NCBI GenBank assembly: GCA_001772335.1
Contig: METM01000003.1
Location: 168-47,634, forward strand
Reading direction: 5' to 3'
Source: a candidate division WOR-1 bacterium RIFCSPHIGHO2_01_FULL_53_15
Lineage (GTDB): Bacteria > Margulisbacteria > WOR-1 > O2-12-FULL-45-9 > XYB2-FULL-48-7
DNA: 47,467 nt
The number at the start of each line of letters is the position of its first letter. Within the stretch, counting starts at the first letter, position 1. Below are positions 1 through 8,384 of this stretch, piece after piece. Below the pieces are notes generated by a model. That model ran no database searches and was not told the DNA's origin. It was given only the letters and a program-made list of their open reading frames with translations. Made by a program: the position numbers and the translations under genes.

Positions 1-629
1 CAAAATTAAAGATCGGCAAGACGATCGTCAGCAGCAGTATGATAGACAAAGTCGTTAAAGGGCTTAACCGTGAGCTTTACGAAGTCCCGGTCGGCTTTAA
101 GTGGTTTGTTGACGGCTTATCGAAGGGCTGGCTGGCGTTTGGCGGCGAAGAGAGCGCCGGCGCTTCATTTTTGACTTTAGAGGGTAAAACCTGGACGACA
201 GATAAAGACGGTTTCGCCCTGGCCCTGCTCTCGGCCGAGATCTTGGCCAGGACCGGCAAAACGCCCTCACAGATCTACCGTGAAGTCCTCGTCCCTCTTT
301 ACGGCGATCCGTTTTATAAGCGGGACGATATCAGTTTGAACAATGATAACGCCGACGCTTTCCGGAAAAACGTCAAAACCCTGGCCGATAAGCTGAAAGT
401 CGGCGATCTGATCGCCGGCAAGAAGATCGTGCAAATATTGACCAAGGCGCCGGGCAATGATGCGGCGATCGGCGGCACTAAGGTCGTCTTTGAGGACGGC
501 TCATGGTTCGCCTGCCGTGCTTCTGGCACGGAGCTCAAAGGCAAGATCTATATCGAAAGCTACGTTGGTGAAGCGGATTGGACCGCCATCCGCGACGCCG
601 TCAAGCCATTATTGATGGGAGGAGAATAA
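1..629 (+). CDS. pgm: Phosphoglucomutase (alpha-D-glucose-phosphate specific), 3' part
   Basis: C-terminal part of an alpha-D-phosphohexomutase interconverting glucose-1-phosphate and glucose-6-phosphate. The reading frame is open from base 3, so the gene starts outside the window; the ATG at 39 is internal, because the preceding codons (KTIVSSS) already belong to the family. Visible motifs are the sugar-binding loop GGEESAGASF, followed by TDKDG, and the phosphate-binding loop RASGTE near the C-terminus. The nearest resemblance I recognise is E. coli Pgm rather than GlmM or ManB. It is followed 2 bases later by pgi, so the pair links glucose-1-P to fructose-6-P, probably as one transcript. 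A second, different phosphohexomutase lies at 10295-11707. Confidence 0.93.
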   Translation, partial: KLKIGKTIVSSSMIDKVVKGLNRELYEVPVGFKWFVDGLSKGWLAFGGEESAGASFLTLEGKTWTTDKDGFALALLSAEILARTGKTPSQIYREVLVPLYGDPFYKRDDISLNNDNADAFRKNVKTLADKLKVGDLIAGKKIVQILTKAPGNDAAIGGTKVVFEDGSWFACRASGTELKGKIYIESYVGEADWTAIRDAVKPLLMGGE

Positions 630-631
630 GA

Positions 632-2089
632 ATGAGCGGATTTCAAGTTTCTTCGGGTTTGATCAGGCGGGAACCGGTCGGTAATACCGGCGGTAAAGTC
701 CGCCTTGATTACCGCCGGTTTGGCGTGGTTGGTGGCAAGCACGTGACCGCCCTGCCCGAATATAACATGGCCAGCCGCACCGTTAAATCCCTTCACGATG
801 TTCTTATGGCAGGGACAGATTCTCTGCTCAAAGATGGCACGGTCACCATGACCGGTTGGAAAATAGATAGCCCCTATCGTGCTGAAGCTGAACTTGACCA
901 GATCATTCAGGTGGCGGCTGAGCTCCGCTCCAAGATCGACGATTTTATATCGATCGGGATCGGCGGATCATTCCTCGGCAACAAAGCGACGATCGAAGCG
1001 ATCCTCGGCAGTCTTGAACTTTTTAACCTGCTTGGCCCGGAACAGCGCGGCGGCATCCCCCGGATATTTTTCCTGGGCAATCACATGGATCCGGGCTACA
1101 CGGCGCGAGTTCTTGAGATCATTGCCGGCCGGCGCGTCGGCGTCAACGTCATCTCCAAATCGGGCGGCACGGTTGAGCCGGCGATCGCTTTTGCCATTCT
1201 TAAAGAATGCATGGAAAATGGTTTTACCGACCACGCCTCACGGATAGTCGCGGTCACCGATAAGGCCAAAGGCGCGCTCAAGAAACTTTCTGACGAAATT
1301 GGCTATGCCGCTTTTGAAGTGCCGGATAATGTCGGCGGCCGCTACTCCGTCACCAGCCCGGTCGGTCTCTTTGGCCTGGCCGTGGCCGGCATCGACATCA
1401 AGCGATTTATCGCCGGCGCGCGGTTTGCTGAAGAAGAAACACGGAAGCGCCCTATTGTCAGCAATATCGCCATGCTGCGCGCTGTGATGCGCTATGTCGC
1501 TTACACGAAGATGGGGATCAAGATAGAGGTTGCCGCAACCGGGACCTACGATCTTAAAGGTGTTGCCGCCTGGATGCAGCAGCTCGGCCCCGAGAGCGAA
1601 GGTAAAGACGACAAGGGGATCTGGATCTCGCCGGAATTTTATACCCAGGATGCCCACGCCAACAGCCAGATGATCCAGATGGGTGAGCGAAACATTATGG
1701 AAACTTTCCTGATGCTGGAAGAAAGCGGAACCGACGTTGTTATTCCCGGCCGAGGGACACCGGTTGAGTATCTTGACGGCCGGACCCTTAGTTTTGCCAA
1801 CCGGGCCTTTGTTGAAGGACTGCGCGACGCCCATTATGCCGGCGGCGTGCCGACCATGAGTTATATTTTACCGGCGCTTAATGCTTTCACGCTTGGCCAG
1901 CTTTATCAGTATGAAATGAATGCCATTGCCTTGAGCGCCCTTTTGTTAGAACAGAACCCTTTTATCCAGCCGGGCGTACAGCAGTACAAGCGGGTGGCTG
2001 ACGCCAAGAGCGGCAAGCCGGGAACGGAAAGTTATGCGCTGGAGCTCGGCCGAGACGAACAGAAGCTCAATCCGAATCTTATTGCCTGA
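632..2089 (+). CDS. pgi: Glucose-6-phosphate isomerase
   Basis: Interconverts glucose-6-phosphate and fructose-6-phosphate in the cytoplasm; 485 residues. Family motifs are [17 protein letters not shown], the PGI signature around [15 protein letters not shown], the [11 protein letters not shown] stretch and the C-terminal [14 protein letters not shown] chose ATG 632 because a GGGAGGAG ribosome-binding site sits 7-8 bases upstream; an in-frame ATG at 578 lies inside pgm and gives an unlikely basic extension. Codons 19-30 contain an 11-bp inverted repeat. The 3' end overlaps the convergent folE by 11 bp. Confidence 0.96.
   Translation: MSGFQVSSGLIRREPVGNTGGKVRLDYRRFGVVGGKHVTALPEYNMASRTVKSLHDVLMAGTDSLLKDGTVTMTGWKIDSPYRAEAELDQIIQVAAELRSKIDDFISIGIGGSFLGNKATIEAILGSLELFNLLGPEQRGGIPRIFFLGNHMDPGYTARVLEIIAGRRVGVNVISKSGGTVEPAIAFAILKECMENGFTDHASRIVAVTDKAKGALKKLSDEIGYAAFEVPDNVGGRYSVTSPVGLFGLAVAGIDIKRFIAGARFAEEETRKRPIVSNIAMLRAVMRYVAYTKMGIKIEVAATGTYDLKGVAAWMQQLGPESEGKDDKGIWISPEFYTQDAHANSQMIQMGERNIMETFLMLEESGTDVVIPGRGTPVEYLDGRTLSFANRAFVEGLRDAHYAGGVPTMSYILPALNAFTLGQLYQYEMNAIALSALLLEQNPFIQPGVQQYKRVADAKSGKPGTESYALELGRDEQKLNPNLIA
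686..719. repeat. 11-bp inverted repeat near the start of pgi
   Basis: Arms at 686-696 and 709-719 are perfect complements (ACCGGCGGTAA and its reverse complement) around a 12-nt loop. It lies within the coding sequence about 55 bases after the start codon. It could form an mRNA hairpin or be an assimilated palindrome; the coding sequence alone could also explain it. Confidence 0.5.
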
Positions 2090-2639
2090 TCAGCGCCAGC
2101 GCTTCCGAGCGGACTTTGGCGTCTTTGCGGAAGACGCCCCTGACGGCCGAGGTGACGGTTAGAGTCCCGGGTTTTTTGACCCCACGCATCGACATGCAGA
2201 GGTGTTCGGCTTCGATGACGACAAGAACCCCGTGAGGATCGAGCTTTTCTATGATCGTATCCGCGACCTGCGAAGTTAATTTTTCCTGGACCTGCGGCCG
2301 CTTGGCATAACCTTCAAGCACCCTGACCAGCTTCGATAAGCCGGTCACCCTTCCCTTTTTCGGGATGTAGGCGACATGGGCCTTGCCGGCAAAGGGCACC
2401 AGGTGATGTTCGCAAATCGAATAAAAAGGGATATCCTTGACGATCACCATCTCCTCGTGTTCGCCCTGCTTGAATGTCGTCAGCTCCCCAGCCGGGTCTT
2501 TGTGCAGGCCGGAGAATAGCTCGGCGTACATCTCGGCCACGCGCTTGGGCGTCTCTTTCAAACCGTCGCGGTTAACATCTTCACCGATCGCGAGCAGAAT
2601 ATCCTTTATCGCTTTTTCAATCTTCTTCTTATTTATCAT
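2079..2639 (-). CDS. folE: GTP cyclohydrolase I
   Basis: Converts GTP to 7,8-dihydroneopterin triphosphate, the first step of tetrahydrofolate synthesis; 186 residues, normal for FolE. The zinc ligands are visible as Cys76 and His79 in CEHH, plus Cys148 in HLCMSMRG. The catalytic-site stretch GLSKLVRV and the ending TSAVRGVFR are typical of the family. The start codon overlaps the fhs stop as TAATG, so translation is coupled to formate-THF ligase, giving a folate/C1 pair. The 3' end overlaps pgi on the other strand by 11 bp. It is the last gene of the aroQ-to-folE operon. Confidence 0.96.
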   Translation of the reverse strand: MINKKKIEKAIKDILLAIGEDVNRDGLKETPKRVAEMYAELFSGLHKDPAGELTTFKQGEHEEMVIVKDIPFYSICEHHLVPFAGKAHVAYIPKKGRVTGLSKLVRVLEGYAKRPQVQEKLTSQVADTIIEKLDPHGVLVVIEAEHLCMSMRGVKKPGTLTVTSAVRGVFRKDAKVRSEALALIRQ

Positions 2640-4204
2640 TAAAATAATCCCGTGATCTTCCCGTCTTCCGTAATGTCCATGTTCTCCGCCGCGGGATGCT
2701 TGGGCAGGCCCGGCATCGTCATGATGTTGCCGGCGAAGGCGACGACGAAGCCGGCTCCGGCCGAGGCCTTCAGCTCCCGGATGATTATCTTGAAGTTCCG
2801 CGGACGGCCGGTGACTTTCGAGTCGTCCGAGAGCGAATACTGCGTTTTGGCCACGCAGACCGGCACCTCCCGCAGGCCGATGTTCTCAAAGAGCTCCAGA
2901 TCGACAAGGGCTTTTTCCGTCCAGTTGACCCCGTCAGCGCCGTAGAGCTTGGTCGCGATCGTTTCGATCTTTTCCTTCAATGACAGTTTTAGATCATAAA
3001 GCGGCTTGAAATTCGACTTCTGCTTGCATGCTTCAATGATGGCTTTCGCTAAATCTTTGCCTCCCTTGCCGCCTTTAGCCCAAATATCCGCAACAATAGC
3101 GGGCACTCCGAACTCCGAACACCGAACTCCAATCTCCTTCAGATCGGATTCAGAATCATCGGTCTTCTTATTGATCGCGATAACGACTGGGATACCGAAG
3201 AATTTAAGGTTCTCAACGTGTTTGGCCACGTTTTCATAACCGTTGACCGCGATCGCCTGTTTTGTGACGACCAATACGGCCGCCGAGGGTTTGAGGCCGG
3301 CGACCCGGCACTTGATGTCAAAGAATTTTTCGGCGCCAAGATCGGTGGCAAAACCGGCTTCGGTCACGACATAATCGGCGGCTTTGAGCGCCATCCGCGT
3401 GGCGACGATCGAGTTACAGCCGTGGGCGATGTTGCCGAAGGGACCGCCGTGGACGAAAGCCGGGCCGCCTTCCAGCGTCTGGACGAGCGTCGGCTTGAGC
3501 GCGTCAAACATCAGGAGCGCCATCGCCCCCTGCGCTTTGAGGTCAGATGACCTGATCGGCTTCCCTTTTTTGTCATGAGCCACGATGATCCGGCCCAGCC
3601 GTTCTTTCATATCGTTGAGGTCTTTTGACAGGCACATGATCGCCATGACCTCGGACGAAGCGGTGATGTCAAACATCCCCCGCAATGAGCGGTCGTTCAT
3701 ATCCATCACGCGGCGCCAAACGATCCGGCTCTCGTCGATCCCAAGCTCGTTCCCCTGATAGATATGATTGTAGAGCATGGCGGTCAGGAGATTGTGAGCC
3801 GCAGTGATCATGTGGATGTCGCTCGTCAGGTGAAGATTGATGTCTTCCATCGGCAGGACTTGGGAATAGCCGCCGCCGGCCGCCCCGCCCTTCATCCCCA
3901 TGACGGGCCCAAGCGACGGCTCACGGATGCAGACGAAAGAGCGCTCGCCCATCTGCTGCAGCGCCTGGGCCAGGCCAATCGTTATAGTTGTTTTTCCCTC
4001 ACCCTGCGGCGTCGGCGTCATAGCGGTCACAAGGATAAGTTTCCCGTCCTGCTTTTTTTTGAAATGCTTAAAGGCCTTGAGATTGATCTTGGCCTTGTAC
4101 GAACCGTGGAGCTCGACATCGCCAAGGTCAATGTCGGCGTATTTGGCGATCTCAACTATGAGTTTTAATTCGGCTTTCTGGGCGATCTCGATATCCGTCT
4201 TCAT
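2639..4204 (-). CDS. fhs: Formate--tetrahydrofolate ligase
   Basis: ATP-dependent activation of formate to 10-formyl-THF (FTHFS), entry to the methyl branch of the Wood-Ljungdahl pathway or to C1 biosynthesis; 521 residues from the chosen start. The P-loop [11 protein letters not shown] and the segments [19 protein letters not shown] and [16 protein letters not shown] are diagnostic. The frame stays open upstream to 4306, but those 34 residues come from a palindromic repeat. The ATG at 4204 has a GAGG site 7 bases ahead and yields the usual N-terminus (MKTDIEIAQ). A 35-nt array with 7-nt period (3104-3138) encodes part of the segment before the conserved IWAKGG. The gene starts 7 bases after the dxs stop. 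Confidence 0.95.
   Translation of the reverse strand: MKTDIEIAQKAELKLIVEIAKYADIDLGDVELHGSYKAKINLKAFKHFKKKQDGKLILVTAMTPTPQGEGKTTITIGLAQALQQMGERSFVCIREPSLGPVMGMKGGAAGGGYSQVLPMEDINLHLTSDIHMITAAHNLLTAMLYNHIYQGNELGIDESRIVWRRVMDMNDRSLRGMFDITASSEVMAIMCLSKDLNDMKERLGRIIVAHDKKGKPIRSSDLKAQGAMALLMFDALKPTLVQTLEGGPAFVHGGPFGNIAHGCNSIVATRMALKAADYVVTEAGFATDLGAEKFFDIKCRVAGLKPSAAVLVVTKQAIAVNGYENVAKHVENLKFFGIPVVIAINKKTDDSESDLKEIGVRCSEFGVPAIVADIWAKGGKGGKDLAKAIIEACKQKSNFKPLYDLKLSLKEKIETIATKLYGADGVNWTEKALVDLELFENIGLREVPVCVAKTQYSLSDDSKVTGRPRNFKIIIRELKASAGAGFVVAFAGNIMTMPGLPKHPAAENMDITEDGKITGLF
3104..3138. repeat. Heptad tandem array inside fhs (unit AACTCCG)
   Basis: Five consecutive 7-nt units with the pattern MACWCCG or close variants occupy 3104-3138 without a phase break. 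The array is in frame in fhs (minus strand) and encodes about 12 residues before the conserved IWAKGG motif. Similarity to FTHFS proteins resumes on both sides without an obvious length change, so it may replace rather than lengthen the native loop. Confidence 0.7.
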
Positions 4205-4211
4205 GTAGTCC

Positions 4212-6158
4212 TCACCCGCTGACGCTAACCTTCCCCCCTCTCCCATCCTCCTTCGTCCTTCGGACTTCGGCGGACAAGGAGGGAGAGGGGAAAGAAAAAT
4301 GTTCATTAATTTGTTTGAATATCTTTTCCGCTGTTAATCCGTATTCGTCGAGAATCTCATCCCGTTTGCCGTGTTCGATAAACTTTGAGGGCAGTCCGAT
4401 CCTTTGGACTGGGACACTTACTCCGGCCTCGGAGAAAAGTTCCATGACGGCCGAGCCGAACCCGCCTTCCAGCACCCCTTCTTCCACAGTGACGACCTGC
4501 TCGGCTTTCCCGGCTTCTTTGACGATCAAATCCTTATCCAGCGGTTTAACAAAGCGCGCGTTAATGACTTTTGTCTGGCCAAGCTTCTCGGCGGCTTCGA
4601 TCGATGGGCCGACCATCGAACCGATAGCGATAATGCATGTCTTGTGATGAGATGCGCCAAAGACGACCTCGCCTTTGCCCATCTCGATCTCGGGTGACGA
4701 TTTCATGCCTGCTCCGATTGCCTCACTTCTTGGATAGCGAACGGCGACCGGTCCATTATGTTTATGCGCGAACTCAAGCATCTTTTCCATTTCCTTATCG
4801 TCACCCGGCGCCATGACGACCATGTTCGGCAGACAGCGCAAATAGGCCAGGTCAAAGATCCCGTTGTGGGTCGCGCCGTCCTCGCCGACGATGCCGGCCC
4901 GGTCGATCGCGAAGACAACCGGCAGGTTCTGCAGGCAGACATCGTGGATGATCTCATCATATGCGCGCTGGAGGAACGTCGAATAGATGGCGACGACCGG
5001 CCGCAGGCCTCCTTTGGCCAGCGCGCCGGCGAACGTCACGGCGTGCTCCTCGGCGATCCCGACGTCATAGAACCGGGCGGGAAAACGCGAGGCGAACTCC
5101 TCCAGCCCCGTGCCGTCGATCATGGCGGCAGTCACACCGACCAGCCCCGGGTGTTTTTCTCCAAGCTTTGCCATCGTTTTGCCGAAAACCGATGTGTATG
5201 TTTGATTGGCCTTGGCCTGTACCGGTTCACCGGTTTCCCGGATAAACGGACCAGTGCCGTGAAAGCGGGTCGGGTCTTTCTCCGCCGGCGGATAGCCCTT
5301 CCCCTTTTTGGTCAGGACGTGAATCAGGACCGGCCCCGGGATCTCCTTGGCGTGATGGAGGGTGCTGATTATCAACGGAATATTGTGGCCGTCGATCGGG
5401 CCGAAATATTTAAAGCCGAGCTCTTCAAAAATGACATCGACCTTAAAACTGACGACCAAATGCTTGGTGCGGTCTTTGAGTTTTCTCGCCGCCTCAAAAA
5501 GCGAGGTCCCGACCCTGGGAATCCTCTTGACCAGTTTCTCGATCCTGTTGCGCAGTTCAAGATATGAATTACTGGTCGAGACCTGGGTCAGATAATTGGA
5601 AATGGCGCCGACGTTCTTGGAGATCGACATCTCGTTGTCGTTCAAGATCACGATCAAATTGCTCTTCAACCCGTCGACGTTGTTAACTCCCTCGAACGCC
5701 AGCCCGCCGGAGAGCGAACCGTCGCCGATCACGGCGATGACAGAATGTTTCTCGCCTTTGAGATCGCGCGCCTTGATGAGGCCGAGCGCCTGCGAGATCG
5801 AGGTCGAGGCATGGCCGACGGTAAACATATCATGAGGGCTCTCGGCTGCGTTGGGGAAACCCGAAAGTCCGCCGCGTTGGCGCAGAGTGGCGAATTGTTC
5901 AAGCCGGCCGGTCAGAATCTTGTGGGCGTAGGCCTGATGGCCGACGTCCCAGATGATCTTGTCCTTGGGGCTTTCGAAGGCCGCGTGGAGAGAAACGGCC
6001 AGCTCGACCGCGCCCAGGCTGGGAGCGACGTGGCCGCCGGTCTTTGAGGTGACCTCGATGATCTTCTGCCTGATCTCAGCCGCGATCTGCTCTAACTGTT
6101 TGGTGGAGAGCTCGCGCAGCATGTCCGGCAGTTTTATTTTATCTAAGGAAATAGGCAT
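4212..6158 (-). CDS. dxs: 1-deoxy-D-xylulose-5-phosphate synthase
   Basis: Thiamine-diphosphate enzyme condensing pyruvate and glyceraldehyde-3-phosphate, the first step of the MEP isoprenoid pathway; 648 residues. The N-terminal TPP motif is GDGSLSGG at 145-152, with GGHVAPSLG at 41-49; the catalytic glutamate lies in VGIAEEHAVT in the second domain. The normal protein ends near KIFKQINEHF; the last ~27 residues are encoded by a palindromic repeat and look like an accidental extension. The start overlaps the DUF212 gene by 20 bp with no clear ribosome-binding site, so translation is probably coupled; an internal ATG at 6122 is possible. ispD of the same pathway lies two genes upstream. Confidence 0.95.
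   Translation of the reverse strand: MPISLDKIKLPDMLRELSTKQLEQIAAEIRQKIIEVTSKTGGHVAPSLGAVELAVSLHAAFESPKDKIIWDVGHQAYAHKILTGRLEQFATLRQRGGLSGFPNAAESPHDMFTVGHASTSISQALGLIKARDLKGEKHSVIAVIGDGSLSGGLAFEGVNNVDGLKSNLIVILNDNEMSISKNVGAISNYLTQVSTSNSYLELRNRIEKLVKRIPRVGTSLFEAARKLKDRTKHLVVSFKVDVIFEELGFKYFGPIDGHNIPLIISTLHHAKEIPGPVLIHVLTKKGKGYPPAEKDPTRFHGTGPFIRETGEPVQAKANQTYTSVFGKTMAKLGEKHPGLVGVTAAMIDGTGLEEFASRFPARFYDVGIAEEHAVTFAGALAKGGLRPVVAIYSTFLQRAYDEIIHDVCLQNLPVVFAIDRAGIVGEDGATHNGIFDLAYLRCLPNMVVMAPGDDKEMEKMLEFAHKHNGPVAVRYPRSEAIGAGMKSSPEIEMGKGEVVFGASHHKTCIIAIGSMVGPSIEAAEKLGQTKVINARFVKPLDKDLIVKEAGKAEQVVTVEEGVLEGGFGSAVMELFSEAGVSVPVQRIGLPSKFIEHGKRDEILDEYGLTAEKIFKQINEHFSFPSPSLSAEVRRTKEDGRGGKVSVSG
4231..4292. repeat. 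Nested palindromic element forming the dxs C-terminal tail
   Basis: The outer arms CCCCTCTCC (4235-4243) and GGAGAGGGG (4282-4290) are perfect complements. A second pair, CCTCCTT (4247-4253) and AAGGAGG (4276-4282), is nested inside, with a small inner hairpin GTCC-TTC-GGAC-like at 4255-4265. The element lies in the last codons of dxs and just upstream of fhs. Its parts resemble the palindromes in truB (46965-46985) and the SpoU methyltransferase gene (42301-42331), which suggests a dispersed family. Confidence 0.8.
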
Positions 6159-6615
6159 AATAGGTTATCAGGGTGATGATCGCCGCGAGGGTGGCGCCGG
6201 CGAAAACCTCGATCGGATCGTGCCCGAGTATCTCCTTCAATTTCTCGATCCTGACCTTACCGTTCGCATAGATGTCGTCGACGATCTTGTTGAGTATCTC
6301 CGCCTGCTTGCCGGCCGCCCTTCTCACTCCCGTCGCGTCATACATCACGATAAGGGCGAAAACCAGGGAGACAGTGAACAAAGGCGAGCCCCACCCCTGC
6401 GTCAGTGCGATGCCGAGAGTGAGGGCCGTGACGGAGGCCGAGTGAGCCGAAGGCATCCCGCCGGCCTCGAAAAAGTGCCAGAGCGAGAACTTCTTGTCCA
6501 CGATCCAGTAGATAACGACCTTGATCGATTGGGCCAGGAACCAGGAGATGAAAACCGCGACAAAAGTAAAGTTGTTCAATAACGCCGCCAGGATGCCGTA
6601 AATAACTTCCATCAA
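6139..6615 (-). CDS. Divergent PAP2 (DUF212/YuiD-like) membrane protein
   Basis: 158-residue integral membrane protein of the divergent PAP2 family (YuiD-like). The hallmark segments are present: GGMPSAHSASV with the phosphatase-like Ser-Ala-His, YDATGVRRAAGKQAEILN and a late GHDPIEVFAGA. Hydrophobic segments lie around residues 8-30, 55-85 and 135-155. Family members are presumed lipid-phosphate phosphatases, but the substrate is not established. Between ispD and dxs a role in undecaprenyl or prenyl phosphate metabolism is attractive but only inferred. It starts 2 bases after the ispD stop and overlaps dxs by 20 bp. Confidence 0.85.
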   Translation of the reverse strand: MMEVIYGILAALLNNFTFVAVFISWFLAQSIKVVIYWIVDKKFSLWHFFEAGGMPSAHSASVTALTLGIALTQGWGSPLFTVSLVFALIVMYDATGVRRAAGKQAEILNKIVDDIYANGKVRIEKLKEILGHDPIEVFAGATLAAIITLITYYAYFLR

Positions 6616-6616
6616 T

Positions 6617-7276
6617 TTACCTGCCTTTCAGAATTATTCCCACGACCGCCAGATCTTCCGGCGTCGTCACTTTGATATTCTCGTATGAGCCCATGACGAT
6701 TCTCACCGGGATACCCAGTTGCTCGACCGCCATCGCGTCGTCGGTCACATCGTGTTCAAGACGCTCATAAGCTTTTTTTATGACCGGCGCGGTAAAGGTC
6801 TGCGGCGTCTGCGCCGCCCAGATAGTATCGCGATCAAAAGTTTCACTCACGACCGACGACCGGCGATCAACGATTTTCAAAGTGTCTTTGACCGGGACCG
6901 CGGCGATGGCCGCGCCGTATTCCCTGGCCGCTTTGATCGACTTGTTTATAACAATGCTTGTGACGGCTGGACGAGCGCCGTCATGGATCAAGACGATCTG
7001 GGCCCCTTTGGGCAGGGCGGCCAGGCCGTGGCGCACGGAATCCTGCCGCCGCGCGCCGCCGGCCACGATCGCGATGACCTTTGACGCCCTGATCTTTTTA
7101 GCCAGCGCGAGCTGGTCAGCCGCGGCCACAATAATTATCCCGTCAATAGACTTAACTTGCTGGAAAGCGTTGACGGTCCAGGCCAGCATCGGCTTGCCGT
7201 TGATCTTCAAAAATTGCTTGGGCCTCCCCAGCCGCTTGCCCCTGCCCCCGGCCACAATGATCGCAATGGTTTTCAT
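6617..7276 (-). CDS. ispD: 2-C-methyl-D-erythritol 4-phosphate cytidylyltransferase
   Basis: Transfers CMP from CTP to methylerythritol phosphate, third step of the MEP pathway; 219 residues. Motifs are VAGGRGKRLGRPKQFL at the N-terminus, HDGARP, WAAQTPQTF and the C-terminal VTDDAMAVE followed by NIKVTTPEDL. A heptad array (6844-6878) encodes the variable loop IVDRRSSVV before the TPQTF motif. A TATAAT box at 7283-7288 overlaps the pepQ stop codon and lies 6 bases before the ATG, so besides operon transcription the gene may have its own leaderless transcript. No Shine-Dalgarno sequence is visible. Confidence 0.95.
   Translation of the reverse strand: MKTIAIIVAGGRGKRLGRPKQFLKINGKPMLAWTVNAFQQVKSIDGIIIVAAADQLALAKKIRASKVIAIVAGGARRQDSVRHGLAALPKGAQIVLIHDGARPAVTSIVINKSIKAAREYGAAIAAVPVKDTLKIVDRRSSVVSETFDRDTIWAAQTPQTFTAPVIKKAYERLEHDVTDDAMAVEQLGIPVRIVMGSYENIKVTTPEDLAVVGIILKGR
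6844..6878. repeat. Heptad tandem array inside ispD (unit GACCGAC)
   Basis: Five 7-nt units (consensus GAYCRAC, with degenerate outer units) run in phase from 6844 to 6878. They encode the loop between the conserved VPVKDTL and DTIWAAQTPQ segments of IspD, a region that tolerates length and sequence variation. Confidence 0.65.
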
Positions 7277-7282
7277 AGCTCT

Positions 7283-7288
7283 ATTATA
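7283..7288 (-). promoter_or_regulatory. -10 box of a leaderless ispD promoter
   Basis: Perfect TATAAT on the minus strand, 6 bases before the ispD ATG and containing the TAA stop of pepQ. No convincing -35 hexamer is seen at 16-18 bases. Transcription would begin at or next to the start codon. Confidence 0.5.
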
Positions 7289-7916
7289 ACAGAATCTTAC
7301 AGCCGTTGTTCGTGACCAGGACCATAGCCTCGATCCGCACGCCGCCCCAACCCTTGATGTAAATTCCCGGCTCGACAGTAATGATCATGCCGGCCTTTAG
7401 TTTGTGCCGGTTCTTGCGGCCGATCTTGGGCGCCTGGTGGACGCGCCGGCCGATGCCGTGGCCTGTGTTGTGGATAAAATAGTTGCCGAAGCCCTTTGCT
7501 TTAATATAATTCCTGGCCAGCGCGTCGATCTCGCGGCACTCCCTGCCCGCCCTGACTCCTTTGATGGCGCTCTTTTGCGCCGCAGTGACGACCTGATAGA
7601 CCTTCTTTTGTTTTCGGCTGGGCTTGCCGACGATATATGTCCGCGTGACATCCGAGCGCCAGCCCTTGTAGACCGCGCCAAAATCGACCACAACAAGTTC
7701 GCCCGCTCTGATTTTTTTATTGGTCGCGTAACCGTGAGGTATGGCCGCCCTTTTACCCGAAGCGACGATCGCGCGGAAGGCCGGCTTAGCGCCGTATTTT
7801 TTTAGTTCCGAGTAGATCTGATGAGCGACCTGTTTTTCAGAGAGGCCTTCGCGAACGGTGAGGACTTTCAGGATTTGCCCGGCGATCATGATCGCCCTGG
7901 CTTGAGCTCGATTCAC
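7284..7916 (-). CDS. M24 metallopeptidase, catalytic domain only (Xaa-Pro aminopeptidase-like)
   Basis: Pita-bread aminopeptidase domain releasing N-terminal residues (Xaa-Pro type by best resemblance); 210 residues. Metal ligands are recognisable: Asp in VVVDFG, Asp in SDVTRT, His in HNTGHGIG, Glu in VEPGIYI and Glu in [11 protein letters not shown]; the substrate-binding His is in IPHGYAT. Usual Xaa-Pro peptidases of about 350 residues carry an N-terminal creatinase-like domain; here the gene begins directly at the catalytic domain, and ATGA overlap with aroQ leaves no room for more, so the domain is truly absent. It might therefore behave like a methionine aminopeptidase. It is the second gene of the operon. 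Confidence 0.85.
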   Translation of the reverse strand: MNRAQARAIMIAGQILKVLTVREGLSEKQVAHQIYSELKKYGAKPAFRAIVASGKRAAIPHGYATNKKIRAGELVVVDFGAVYKGWRSDVTRTYIVGKPSRKQKKVYQVVTAAQKSAIKGVRAGRECREIDALARNYIKAKGFGNYFIHNTGHGIGRRVHQAPKIGRKNRHKLKAGMIITVEPGIYIKGWGGVRIEAMVLVTNNGCKILL

Positions 7917-8350
7917 TTCTTCTGCAGGAGGCCGACCGCCGCTTTTAAACCGAGGAGATAACTGTTAACCCCGAAGCCGGAGATCTGCCCGACGGCGACC
8001 GGGGCGATCACCGACTTGTGGCGGAATTCTTCACGCGCGTAAATATTGGACAGATGGACCTCGACCGTCGGGATGGCGACCGCCGCGACGGCGTCCCTGA
8101 TCGCCACGCTGTAATGAGTGTAGCCGCCGGGATTGATGATGATCGCCTGGAAGGTCTTCCTCGCCTTGCCGATCTTCTCGACGATCTCACCCTCGCCGTC
8201 CAATTGAACGATCTCAAGCTCGGCGCCGGCCTTTTTGGCTTCGTCTTTGAGCGCCTCGTTTATCTCATCGAGTGTGAAACTGCCGTAAACGGCGACTTCG
8301 CGCTCGCCCAGTAGGGCCAGGTTGGGGCCGTGAATCACCAGTATTTTCAT
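7913..8350 (-). CDS. aroQ: Type II 3-dehydroquinate dehydratase
   Basis: Dehydrates 3-dehydroquinate to 3-dehydroshikimate in the shikimate pathway; 145 residues, normal length. Motifs are [13 protein letters not shown] with the following catalytic Tyr in [19 protein letters not shown], the catalytic His in [16 protein letters not shown] and the ending [18 protein letters not shown]. The mobile-lid motif is QLDGEGE instead of the common QSNHEGE, a mild deviation. First gene of the minus-strand operon; only 14 bp separate it from the divergent pbp1A. Its promoter reaches into pbp1A coding sequence and the transcript should be leaderless. Confidence 0.95.
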   Translation of the reverse strand: MKILVIHGPNLALLGEREVAVYGSFTLDEINEALKDEAKKAGAELEIVQLDGEGEIVEKIGKARKTFQAIIINPGGYTHYSVAIRDAVAAVAIPTVEVHLSNIYAREEFRHKSVIAPVAVGQISGFGVNSYLLGLKAAVGLLQKK

Positions 8351-8352
8351 GG

Positions 8353-8358
8353 TATAAT
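8353..8358 (+). promoter_or_regulatory. -10 box of a leaderless pbp1A promoter
   Basis: TATAAT, 6 bases before the pbp1A ATG (8365) and only 2 bases beyond the aroQ start codon. There is no Shine-Dalgarno sequence and no room for one. The -35 region, inside aroQ, is weak. Confidence 0.6.
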
Positions 8359-8384
8359 TTTACTATGAAGAAAAAGAAAAGCAA
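8357..8384 (-). promoter_or_regulatory. aroQ promoter (TTGCTT-16-TAAAAT), leaderless
   Basis: On the minus strand TTGCTT (8379-8384) and TAAAAT (8357-8362) are 16 bases apart, and the -10 ends 6 bases before the aroQ ATG. The -35 lies inside the pbp1A coding region and the -10 overlaps the opposing TATAAT, so the two divergent promoters cannot easily be occupied together. Confidence 0.6.

Noticed and set aside
4205-4306. Upstream extension of fhs (34 extra residues)
   Set aside because: Encoded by the palindromic element; overlaps the dxs tail; ATG 4204 has a ribosome-binding site and gives the family N-terminus.
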